Assembly: GCF_004005485.1 (NCBI RefSeq)
Contig: NZ_RZUL01000003.1
Location: 434,001 to 498,000 of the forward strand
DNA length: 64,000 nt
Direction: 5' to 3'
DNA from: Sphingobium algorifonticola
GTDB taxonomy: Bacteria; Pseudomonadota; Alphaproteobacteria; Sphingomonadales; Sphingomonadaceae
This document shows, piece by piece, positions 27,630 through 34,567 of this stretch; positions within the stretch are counted from its first letter, which is position 1; each line of letters begins with the position of its first letter. A model generated the notes under the pieces. It made no database searches and was not told where the DNA came from. It saw nothing but the letters and a program-made list of their open reading frames with translations. A program made the translations under genes and the position numbers.

Positions 27630-28067
27630 CTACTGATTTAGCTGTGCTGCATAGGGGATAGCCGACACGATGAAAAGGCTAATCGTGCCGCTCTGCTCCA
27701 TCGGCACACCACTTACAAACAGGCCATTGCGTTGGCGCCAGATCCCGCTACGCCCGTCTAGAAGCACAAACCGGACAGGTGGGTCGGTTGAAAAGGATTT
27801 TGTCGGGCCGCGGGATCGTCCGGCAGGATTTACAAAGGGTTGAATGGCGAAGCCCTTTAGAATGCAGGCTCGCTATTTGGTCTTGAGCGATGCATCGACC
27901 AACGTGCACGTGATAGTGAACGCATTGATCCATACCGATGGCACGAACGGATGGCTGGTACATGGATAATGGGGCCAGCGGCTATTGCCTCCAGCACCAG
28001 AAATCGGCGGACGATGGTAAAGCTGACTGCCGCCAACTCGAAAATTGGGCGGGGCACAAAATGACAC
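27630..28067 (-). pseudogene. Reading frame interrupted by one TAG, unrecognised protein
   Basis: On the minus strand one frame stays open from a GTG at 28067 to a TAG at 27630 except for a single internal TAG (27875-27873, codon 65). The two halves read smoothly into each other: before the stop AFTITCTLVDASLKTK, after it RACILKGFAIQPFVNPAGR and later PVRFVLLDGRSGIWRQRNG and FVSGVPMEQSGTISLFIVSA. An upstream in-frame TGA is at 28085-28083. I do not recognise the protein. It has no good SD and could be chance, but a 145-residue frame with one nonsense codon just upstream of kpsE suggests a decayed gene. The rest of the 534-base gap 27617-28150 shows nothing else. Confidence 0.35.
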
Positions 28068-28150
28068 CGCATCGGTGGTCCGTCACCGTGCAGCGCAGCA
28101 CGCCTAATTGTTCGGCCATGCGACGGGAGAGAAAGCGCCGACGCCCAGCG

Positions 28151-29500
28151 TCACCGCGCGGCGAACTGCTGCTTTTTGGGCAGTGGCGCCGCTTTGGCCC
28201 ATTTCATGTCGGGCGTGGTCGCCCGCACGAAGCATGCGCCGCCTCTGCTACGGACGATACGGCACATCTGGTCGGCCGCAGCACGATCGGCAAAGCCGCC
28301 CAGCGCCAGCCGGTGATACAGTCGCCCATGCACATTGGCGGCGCTGTAAGAGACCGGGAAGCGAGCCAGTTGCGCGTTGCTGCGCGCCATCCGCTGCCAC
28401 CTCTCCCGTGCCACCGCGACACTATCATAGGCACCCAGTTGCACCGCATAGGCTGTGGTTGCACCAGGCACCGGCAGCATAAGCGCCACTTTGCGCATCA
28501 TCGTCGTCGCCCGTGCAACCGGGGTGGAACCGATGTCGGCCGTACGCAACGGCGTCACCGGCGCGCGTATGACGGGCACTTCGTCGGCGGAGATTTCGGA
28601 AGGTGCGGCGCTCGTCTCGGTGGACGCAGCCGCCAACATAGCCGGCGCGGATTTAGCTGTCGGTTCAGCTGTCGGCTCGGCGACCGGTTCGGCCACTGGC
28701 ATTTCGGCCTGCGCCACCTGCACGGCGGGCACGTCCGGCGCGCCAAGTGCCAAGCGTGCGGGCAGTCCGCCGTCGTCGGCACGGATGGGTGCGCCAATCA
28801 GCGCGGCAACGCGGGCGGGTTCCCCGCCCTGTCCAGCCGTCTGCGCCCACGCGACCACGCGCTGCGTCGCCGCCAGCGGAGCGAGATCCTGCGCCGCCAT
28901 CAGCCGCGCCTCGCGCCATTGGCCAGCCAGTGCATAGGCATAGGCCAGATTCTGGCGTGTTTTTGCGTCGGCTTCCCGGTCCTGCGCGGCGGCAGTCAAT
29001 ATGCGGATCGCTTCGAGCGGATCGCCCGCCATCGCCATCGCCAGACCATAGTCGGCAGCAGGAACGCTATCCATATGCGTCACCAGCAATGCGCGTCCGT
29101 CGGCAGACTTGCCCAGCGCAACTTTGGCGAGGCTGAGGCTGACGATCGTGCGCGCGCCGGTATCGCCCAGCGTCATCGCGTCGGTAAAGGCACTCTCCGC
29201 CGATGTCATGCGCCCGTCGCCCAGATAGGCCCGACCCAGCAGTACGCGATAGCCGGCATTGCGCGGATCGAGCGACACGAGCGTTTCCGCCGCAGTGATC
29301 GCCGTCGTCGTATCCCGCCTGGCCAGTGCCGCTTCAGCCTGACGGGCGAGCGTTACGAGCTGGCCGTCGGCCTTCGCGCCGCTTTCGCCAGCGCGCGCCA
29401 TCATGGCATTGCCGCTCGTGCAACCTGCCAGGGTCAGCCCGATGATCAGCGAGGATGCTGCCATGTGCAGCAGGGGCATGTTGGTCATGGATGTGCGCAT
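28151..29500 (-). CDS. TPR lipoprotein with C-terminal SPOR domain
   Basis: A 449-residue predicted lipoprotein. The lipobox is LTLAGC (Cys at about 27). TPR-like helices fill about 35-210 (ALARRDTTTAITAAETLVSLDPRNAGYRVLLGRAYLGDGRMTSAES shows the pattern), followed by an Ala/Pro/Glu linker and a SPOR domain (AYAVQLGAYDSVAVARERWQRM through YHRLALGGFADRAAADQMCRIVRSRGG, about 345-430). SPOR domains bind denuded septal peptidoglycan, so the protein likely acts at the division site. It is the third gene of an operon with parA and a ribbon-helix-helix gene; the start at 29500 lies 15 bases after that gene. A GTG four codons earlier is an alternative start. Confidence 0.8.
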   Translation of the reverse strand: MRTSMTNMPLLHMAASSLIIGLTLAGCTSGNAMMARAGESGAKADGQLVTLARQAEAALARRDTTTAITAAETLVSLDPRNAGYRVLLGRAYLGDGRMTSAESAFTDAMTLGDTGARTIVSLSLAKVALGKSADGRALLVTHMDSVPAADYGLAMAMAGDPLEAIRILTAAAQDREADAKTRQNLAYAYALAGQWREARLMAAQDLAPLAATQRVVAWAQTAGQGGEPARVAALIGAPIRADDGGLPARLALGAPDVPAVQVAQAEMPVAEPVAEPTAEPTAKSAPAMLAAASTETSAAPSEISADEVPVIRAPVTPLRTADIGSTPVARATTMMRKVALMLPVPGATTAYAVQLGAYDSVAVARERWQRMARSNAQLARFPVSYSAANVHGRLYHRLALGGFADRAAADQMCRIVRSRGGACFVRATTPDMKWAKAAPLPKKQQFAAR

Positions 29501-29515
29501 GGTCCGGTCCACTGT

Positions 29516-30121
29516 TCAAATGGTCTTGCCGCAGGGGCGCGGCAGTTGATCGGCCAGCGCCTCGATCTGCGGCTGGCTGTCGAGAAAGGCGTCGAGCGCC
29601 TGGGTAACGATTTGCTGTGCCGAGCGATTGCCGACGGCGCAGGCGAGGCGCAGTCGCAGATGCCGCTCCGGGTCGAGCCGCAAGGTGAAAGCGGCCTTGG
29701 AGCGCGCGGGCATCGCAATGGATACAGGTGCTTCCAATGCAGGTAGTTCTGGAGCCGTCGCGACAGGCGGCGGCGACGTCTCCGCCTGCTGGACACGCTC
29801 GGCAAGCGTGCGGCGCTGCTCGACGACGGGCGGCGGCGGCATATCTTCGGCGACGGGCATGTCCTCGACGATCGGCGAGGGCGCGACCGGCAAGGCGCTG
29901 GCCCCCATCGGCGTCAGGCCGATCGACGTGGGCGCATCGGCAGCGCGATGCTGATCCTCGCCCATATCGTTCCAGCCCAGGTCATCCTGAACCTGAGCCG
30001 GGTCGAAGCCATGATGACTGTTGCCGCCCAGCATCACCTGACGGCGCATTGCGGGCACGGCGGCCCCCTTGCGGGCCAGCAAGCCGGATGTGAGCGAAGC
30101 GAAAGGCTTGGGTTCGGCCAT
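29516..30121 (-). CDS. Small ribbon-helix-helix-like partner protein of ParA
   Basis: A 201-residue protein with a disordered Pro/Ala/Glu-rich middle and a C-terminal segment that looks like a ribbon-helix-helix DNA-binding fold: KAAFTLRLDPERHLRLRLA, then GNRSAQQIVTQALDAFLDS (about 147-187), that is a beta strand with alternating residues followed by two helices. The start ATG at 30121 lies 11 bases after the parA stop. ParF/ParG-type plasmid systems pair a ParA ATPase with an RHH partner; this gene order is similar, but here the protein is longer and a SPOR lipoprotein follows. A ParA-stimulating or DNA-bridging role is inference. Confidence 0.6.
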   Translation of the reverse strand: MAEPKPFASLTSGLLARKGAAVPAMRRQVMLGGNSHHGFDPAQVQDDLGWNDMGEDQHRAADAPTSIGLTPMGASALPVAPSPIVEDMPVAEDMPPPPVVEQRRTLAERVQQAETSPPPVATAPELPALEAPVSIAMPARSKAAFTLRLDPERHLRLRLACAVGNRSAQQIVTQALDAFLDSQPQIEALADQLPRPCGKTI

Positions 30122-30132
30122 GGGATGGTCTC

Positions 30133-30855
30133 TCACTGGCCGATGACGCGACGGCCGAAGCCGCCGCCCAGGGGGCGCAGCACGCCGCTTTGCGCATTGC
30201 CGTTCTGCGGCACGGAAAAGACGGTGCGACGGAAGTTCTTTTCCAGCCGGTCGGAAATGTAGGTCCACAGATGCACCACTTCCTGGGCAGAGCGGCCGTT
30301 GGGATCGACTTCCATCACGGTGCGGCCATCGATCATCGATGCGGCATAATCGACGCGATGGTGCAGCGTGATCGGTGCCACCGTGCCATGCTGCGACAGC
30401 GCAATGGCGGCTTCGGATGTGATCTTGGCTTTCGGCGTGGCGGCATTGACGACAAAGATCAGCGGCTTTCCCGCGCGCTCGCACAGATCGACCGTCGCCC
30501 CCACGGCCCGCAGATCATGCGGGCTGGGGCGCGTCGGCACGACGACGAGTTCGGCGACGGATATGACGCTCTGGATTGCCATGGTGATCGCCGGCGGCGT
30601 GTCGATGACGGCCAGCTTGAACCCCTGCTGGCGCAGCACTTCCAGATCGGCGGCAAGACGCGCCACGGTGGTCTGGGCAAAGGCGGGATATTCGGCCTCG
30701 CGCTCGTTCCACCAGTCCGCAAGCGACCCTTGCGGATCGATGTCGATCAGAACGACGGGGCCTGCGCCCGCGCGCTGTGCCTGAACGGCAAGATGCCCCG
30801 AAAGCGTGGTTTTGCCCGAGCCACCTTTCTGCGATGCCAGTGCCAATACGCGCAC
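30133..30855 (-). CDS. ParA/MinD-family ATPase
   Basis: A 240-residue P-loop ATPase with the deviant Walker A motif KGGSGKTT (about residues 10-17), Walker A-prime / switch region VVLIDIDPQGSLADWW and Walker B LAVIDTPPA. The start is the GTG at 30855, preceded by GGGGGTATTTC; this gives the usual ParA N-terminus VRVLALASQKGG. It is an orphan: no parB or parS-like repeats lie nearby. Downstream genes encode an RHH-like protein and a TPR-SPOR lipoprotein, and the divergent gene encodes another SPOR protein. The context suggests cell-pole or division-site positioning rather than replicon partition. Confidence 0.88.
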   Translation of the reverse strand: MRVLALASQKGGSGKTTLSGHLAVQAQRAGAGPVVLIDIDPQGSLADWWNEREAEYPAFAQTTVARLAADLEVLRQQGFKLAVIDTPPAITMAIQSVISVAELVVVPTRPSPHDLRAVGATVDLCERAGKPLIFVVNAATPKAKITSEAAIALSQHGTVAPITLHHRVDYAASMIDGRTVMEVDPNGRSAQEVVHLWTYISDRLEKNFRRTVFSVPQNGNAQSGVLRPLGGGFGRRVIGQ

Positions 30856-31001
30856 GAAATACCCCCGCAACCATGGAATTGGCCACAGGATTGCCATGCG
30901 CGCCCCTAAGAAATGGTTAACTCCGCGGCGATGCTTTCATGTGCGTCACAATCCTTTGGACGGCTGGCCTTCGCAACGCTGGCAAAAGTGCCGTGCAGGC
31001 G

Positions 31002-31016
31002 GTAAGCATTCGTTAA
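31002..31016 (+). promoter_or_regulatory. CtrA-like box (GTAA-N7-TTAA)
   Basis: GTAA (31002-31005), seven bases, TTAA (31013-31016), one mismatch from the alphaproteobacterial CtrA consensus TTAA-N7-TTAA. It lies 62 bases upstream of the Sel1-SPOR gene and 147 bases upstream of the divergent parA start. Division-linked genes are known CtrA targets in the class. A single near-match in a 220-base spacer can be chance. Confidence 0.3.
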
Positions 31017-31078
31017 GCATATTTCGCGAGTAAGGTCGCTTCACGCATGGTGTCGACCAAAGCTTTCTGGAAGTGACT

Positions 31079-32179
31079 ATGAAACATGTCATCATCGGCG
31101 CGGCAGTCGCGCTGGCCGGACCGGTCTCAGCGATCCTGCTCGATGGCGCGATGTTCGCGGCCCCGGCGCAGGCCGATGTCAAGACCGGCGTCGATGCCTG
31201 GACCCAGGGCGACTATGTGAAGGCCGTGAATGAATGGCGTCCACTGGCCAACAGCGGCGACGCCGATGCACAGTTCAACATGGGTCAAGCGTACAAGCTG
31301 GGGCGCGGCGTTCCGACGGATCTGCCGATCGCGATGGAATGGTTCCGCAAGGCCGCAGAAAAAGGCCATTTGCGGGCGGAGGACAATTACGGGCTGCTGC
31401 TGTTCCAGCAGAACCGGCGCGAAGAGGCCCTGCCCTTCCTGCGTCGCTCCGCGAACCGTGGCGAAGCGCGGGCGCAATATATTCTGGGCACCGCGATGTT
31501 CAACGGCGAGCTGGTGAAGAAGGATTGGGTCGAAGCCTATGCGCTGATGACGCGCGCCGCTGCATCCGGCCTTGCGCCTGCGGTTGCAAGCCTGACGCAG
31601 ATGAACAATTACATTCCCGCCGATCAGCGCAAGCAGGGCCTCGCCCGGGCCGATGCGCTGGCCAAGAAGAATGCAATGACATTGGCGGCGGCGACGGAAG
31701 ATGGCAACCGGCCGGAGCCTGCCCCCAAAGTCGCACCCGCGCGCCCCGCGCCGACACCCGTAAAAACGGCCGCCGTGCCCCCGTCAAAGCCATCGCCAAC
31801 ACCATCGCCAGCGAGTGAAAAGCCGGTCGTCGCCATCGCAGCCAGGCAGCCGGCACCCACAAAGCCGCCAGCGAAGCCAACGACGAAACCGACTGTTGCT
31901 GCGCCCTCCGCAAAGGCGGATGCGCCGTCCCCCGCCCTTGCGGCGACCGGCGGCTGGCGTGTTCAACTCGGCGCGTTCAGCGAAGAGGCGCGCGCGTCCG
32001 CACTCTGGGCCAGCCTGTCGAAAAAGGTCGACGGTTTGTCCGCCTATCGCCCTTTCTATGTCAAGGGCGGCGCGGTCACACGTCTTCAGGTCGGCCCGCT
32101 CGGCAGCGCGGCGGACGCCGAGAAACTGTGCCGCAGCATCAAGGCCGCTGGCACCGACTGCATTCCGAAGAAGGGGTGA
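31079..32179 (+). CDS. Sel1-repeat protein with C-terminal SPOR domain
   Basis: A 366-residue secreted protein. After a signal peptide (ending near APAQA) come three to four Sel1-type repeats (GDADAQFNMGQAYKLGRGVPTDLPIAMEWFRKAAEKGH is one full unit), then a long Pro/Ala/Lys-rich linker (about 205-285) and a SPOR domain (GWRVQLGAFSEEARASALWASLSKKV, then TRLQVGPLGSAADAEKLCRSIKAAG). The ATG at 31079 is preceded by GGAAG at ideal distance, better than the GTG two codons earlier. It is divergent from the parA operon, whose last gene also encodes a SPOR protein, so the two units probably share a role in septal cell-wall handling. Confidence 0.85.
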   Translation: MKHVIIGAAVALAGPVSAILLDGAMFAAPAQADVKTGVDAWTQGDYVKAVNEWRPLANSGDADAQFNMGQAYKLGRGVPTDLPIAMEWFRKAAEKGHLRAEDNYGLLLFQQNRREEALPFLRRSANRGEARAQYILGTAMFNGELVKKDWVEAYALMTRAAASGLAPAVASLTQMNNYIPADQRKQGLARADALAKKNAMTLAAATEDGNRPEPAPKVAPARPAPTPVKTAAVPPSKPSPTPSPASEKPVVAIAARQPAPTKPPAKPTTKPTVAAPSAKADAPSPALAATGGWRVQLGAFSEEARASALWASLSKKVDGLSAYRPFYVKGGAVTRLQVGPLGSAADAEKLCRSIKAAGTDCIPKKG

Positions 32180-32205
32180 AGGGGACGTATTGCCTTCAAA
32201 CCCAA

Positions 32206-32296
32206 TCGTCATTCCCGCGAAGGCGGGAACCTATGTACCGTCCTGGTGACGGCCTTTAGTTGGAGAGATGGGTTCCCGCTTTCACGGGAACGACGA
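32206..32296. repeat. 91-bp element with 28-bp terminal inverted repeats, REP/MITE-like
   Basis: The left end reads TCGTCATTCCCGCGAAGGCG and continues GGAACCTA; the right end is its inverted copy (from about 32269 to 32296) with four mismatches in 28. Each end also contains its own small palindrome (TTCCCGCGAAGGCGGGAA; TTCCCGCTTTCACGGGAA). The element lies between two converging genes (Sel1-SPOR and ilvA). GTCATTCCCGCGAAGGCGGGAA-type palindromes are a known dispersed intergenic family in alphaproteobacteria. It may also end transcription from both sides. Confidence 0.7.
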
Positions 32297-32345
32297 GATT
32301 GTTTTGCTTTGGCAATCGTCTATCTGCGCCAAAGGCCAGATCACC

Positions 32346-33593
32346 CTACGCCAGTTCGACCGGCGACACTTCATAGCCCGCAGCGCCGATCGCGGCGATC
32401 AGCCTTTCCAGATGCGCTGCATCGCGGGTTTCGCATTCGACGTCGAGGCTGAGCCCCTTGGCGGGCAGGTTCGTGAAAATGCGCTGGTGCGACAATTCCA
32501 GAATGTTCACGCCCTGCTGATCGAAGATGCGGGCAATTGCGAACAATGCGCCGGGCCGATCCTGCAAGATGATCCGCAGCCGCGCCAGCCGACCCGAACG
32601 CGCTAGATCACGCAGCAACACGTTGGCCAGCAGACGCGTGTCGATATTGCCGCCGCACAGCACCAGACCCACCGTGCGCCCGGCAAACAGCGCCTTGTGC
32701 TCCAGCAAAGCGGCAAGACCGGCGGCACCAGCACCTTCCACCACGGTCTTTTCGATCTGGAGCAGTAGGCTGACAGCCTGTTCGAGTGACCGCTCGCTCA
32801 CCAGCACAATGTCGTCGGCCAGCCGCTCGACGAATCGGCGTGTCAGCAAACCCGGCTCCTTCACCGCGATGCCTTCCGCGAGCGTATCGCCGTCGCAGGC
32901 GAGCGACGCGCCCTTCAGCACATCATACATCGAGGGATAAAGTTCCGCCTGCACACCGATCAGCCGCATATCCGGCTTCATTGCGCGCGCGGCGGTTCCC
33001 ATGCCGGAAAACAGCCCCCCGCCGCCGATCGGGATCACCAGCGTATCGATGTCGGGCGCATCCTCCAGCATTTCGAGCGCGACGGTGCCCTGGCCCGCAA
33101 TGATGTCCGGCTCATCAAACGGATGAACGAACGTCAACCCGCGCTCCTGCTCCAGCATGCGGGCATGGGCATAGGCATCGTCGAACTTTTCGCCATGCAG
33201 CACCACGGTGGCGCCATGCCCCTCGGTCTGCATCACTTTGACCGTCGGTGTGGTCGTCGGCATCACGATCGTGACGGGTACACCCAGGCGCGCGCCATGA
33301 TAGGCGAGGCCCTGCGCATGATTGCCCGCAGACGCGGCGATCACGCCCTTCTGCCGTGCAGACTCGCCCAGCAGGGTCAGGCGGTTGAGCGCCCCACGCT
33401 CCTTGTAAGCCGCGGTGAACTGAAGATTTTCGAACTTCAGATAGACGCTTGCGCCTAGCATAGCCGACAATGTCTTGCTGACCAGCGTCGGCGTTCGCAC
33501 GATCGCGCCGGAAATGCGGGCGCGCGCGGCCAATATATCGTCAACGGTTACAGGCAGCGGCAATGCGCCCTCGATCTTGCTGAGCGTAGTCAT
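32346..33593 (-). CDS. ilvA: Threonine ammonia-lyase (threonine dehydratase) with ACT domain
   Basis: A 415-residue PLP enzyme that deaminates L-threonine to 2-oxobutyrate, feeding isoleucine synthesis. The PLP lysine is in YLKFENLQFTAAYKERGALNRL (about residue 64), the cofactor-binding loop is SAGNHAQG, and the phosphate-binding glycines are in IPIGGGGLFSGMG. A single C-terminal ACT-like regulatory domain (about 330-415; LRIILQDRPGALFAIARIFDQQGVNILELSHQR) matches the shorter TdcB/IlvA form. It is divergent from the dehydrogenase gene that starts at 33698. Confidence 0.93.
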   Translation of the reverse strand: MTTLSKIEGALPLPVTVDDILAARARISGAIVRTPTLVSKTLSAMLGASVYLKFENLQFTAAYKERGALNRLTLLGESARQKGVIAASAGNHAQGLAYHGARLGVPVTIVMPTTTPTVKVMQTEGHGATVVLHGEKFDDAYAHARMLEQERGLTFVHPFDEPDIIAGQGTVALEMLEDAPDIDTLVIPIGGGGLFSGMGTAARAMKPDMRLIGVQAELYPSMYDVLKGASLACDGDTLAEGIAVKEPGLLTRRFVERLADDIVLVSERSLEQAVSLLLQIEKTVVEGAGAAGLAALLEHKALFAGRTVGLVLCGGNIDTRLLANVLLRDLARSGRLARLRIILQDRPGALFAIARIFDQQGVNILELSHQRIFTNLPAKGLSLDVECETRDAAHLERLIAAIGAAGYEVSPVELA

Positions 33594-33697
33594 GCGCCGC
33601 CCCTACCGCATCGGCGCACAAGAAGAAACTGGCTCTTGCCCGAAACTGGCCTTATGCCGGACAGAACAATTCTCCGACTTTCTTCCAAGCAGGTGCA

Positions 33698-34567
33698 ATG
33701 GCGAACATAGCTTTTATCGGCCTTGGCGTGATGGGGTCTCCGATCGCCGGGCATCTGGCGCGCGCGGGCCACAGCCTGAGCGTGTTCAACCGCTCGATCG
33801 GCAAGGCCAAAGCCTGGGCAGAAGCCTATGGCGGCACCGTGGCGGTAAGCCCGATGCAGGCGGCGGAAGGCGCGGATGTCGTCATCACCTGCGTAGGTAC
33901 CGACGATGATCTGGCGGCAGTAACGTTTGGCCGGGACGGCGCTTTCCGGGCGATGCGCAAGGGCAGCCTGCTGATCGATCACACCACCGTATCGGCGCGG
34001 ATCGCCCGACAACTGTTCGTTGAAGGCGAAAGCAAGGGCATTCATTGCGTCGATGCGCCGGTATCCGGCGGTCAGGCCGGGGCGGAAAACGGCAAGTTGT
34101 CGATCATGTGCGGCGGCGCGGCTCCGGCGGTCGAAGCGGCGCGGATCGTGATGCAATGCTATGCCGCGCGGATCGTGCATGTCGGTGTCGCGGGTGCGGG
34201 GCAGACGGCAAAGATGGTGAACCAGATATGCATCGCGGGCGTGTTGCAGGGCCTTTCGGAGGCGCTGCGCTTCGCGCAGGCCGCCGACCTCGATCTCGAC
34301 AAGGTTTTCGAGGCGATTTCCGGCGGCGCGGCGCAAAGCTGGCAGATGGACAATCGCTGGAAAACGATGGCGCAGGACAGTTTCGACTTCGGCTTCGCGG
34401 TCGACTGGATGCGCAAGGATCTGGGACTGGCGCTTGAGGAAGCACGCTCCAACGGCGCGACCTTGCCGATGACCGCGCAAGTCGATCAATTCTATGCCGA
34501 CATCCAGGCCATGGGTGGCCACCGGCAGGATACCAGCGCGCTGGTGCGACGCGTGACGCGCGTATGA
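33698..34567 (+). CDS. Beta-hydroxyacid dehydrogenase (3-hydroxyisobutyrate dehydrogenase family)
   Basis: A 289-residue NAD(P)-dependent oxidoreductase. The dinucleotide fold starts with IAFIGLGVMGSPIAGHLARAGH, the substrate-binding segment is DAPVSGGQAGAENGKLSIMCGG and the catalytic Lys lies in GAGQTAKMVNQICIAG (about residue 171). The family oxidises 3-hydroxyisobutyrate, tartronate semialdehyde or related short hydroxyacids; the substrate cannot be fixed here. Its stop overlaps the first ATG of the next frame. Confidence 0.88.
   Translation: MANIAFIGLGVMGSPIAGHLARAGHSLSVFNRSIGKAKAWAEAYGGTVAVSPMQAAEGADVVITCVGTDDDLAAVTFGRDGAFRAMRKGSLLIDHTTVSARIARQLFVEGESKGIHCVDAPVSGGQAGAENGKLSIMCGGAAPAVEAARIVMQCYAARIVHVGVAGAGQTAKMVNQICIAGVLQGLSEALRFAQAADLDLDKVFEAISGGAAQSWQMDNRWKTMAQDSFDFGFAVDWMRKDLGLALEEARSNGATLPMTAQVDQFYADIQAMGGHRQDTSALVRRVTRV

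Noticed and set aside
27938-29746. A 602-codon plus-strand frame across the SPOR gene region
   Set aside because: It is the antisense shadow of the TPR-SPOR gene: its sequence is Arg/His/Gly-rich with no domain, while the minus strand shows a lipobox and a SPOR domain in the same place.
30133-30855. Plasmid partition locus or cellulose-synthesis BcsQ as explanation for the ParA gene
   Set aside because: No parB, iteron repeats, replication gene or bcs genes are near; the neighbours are SPOR-domain genes.
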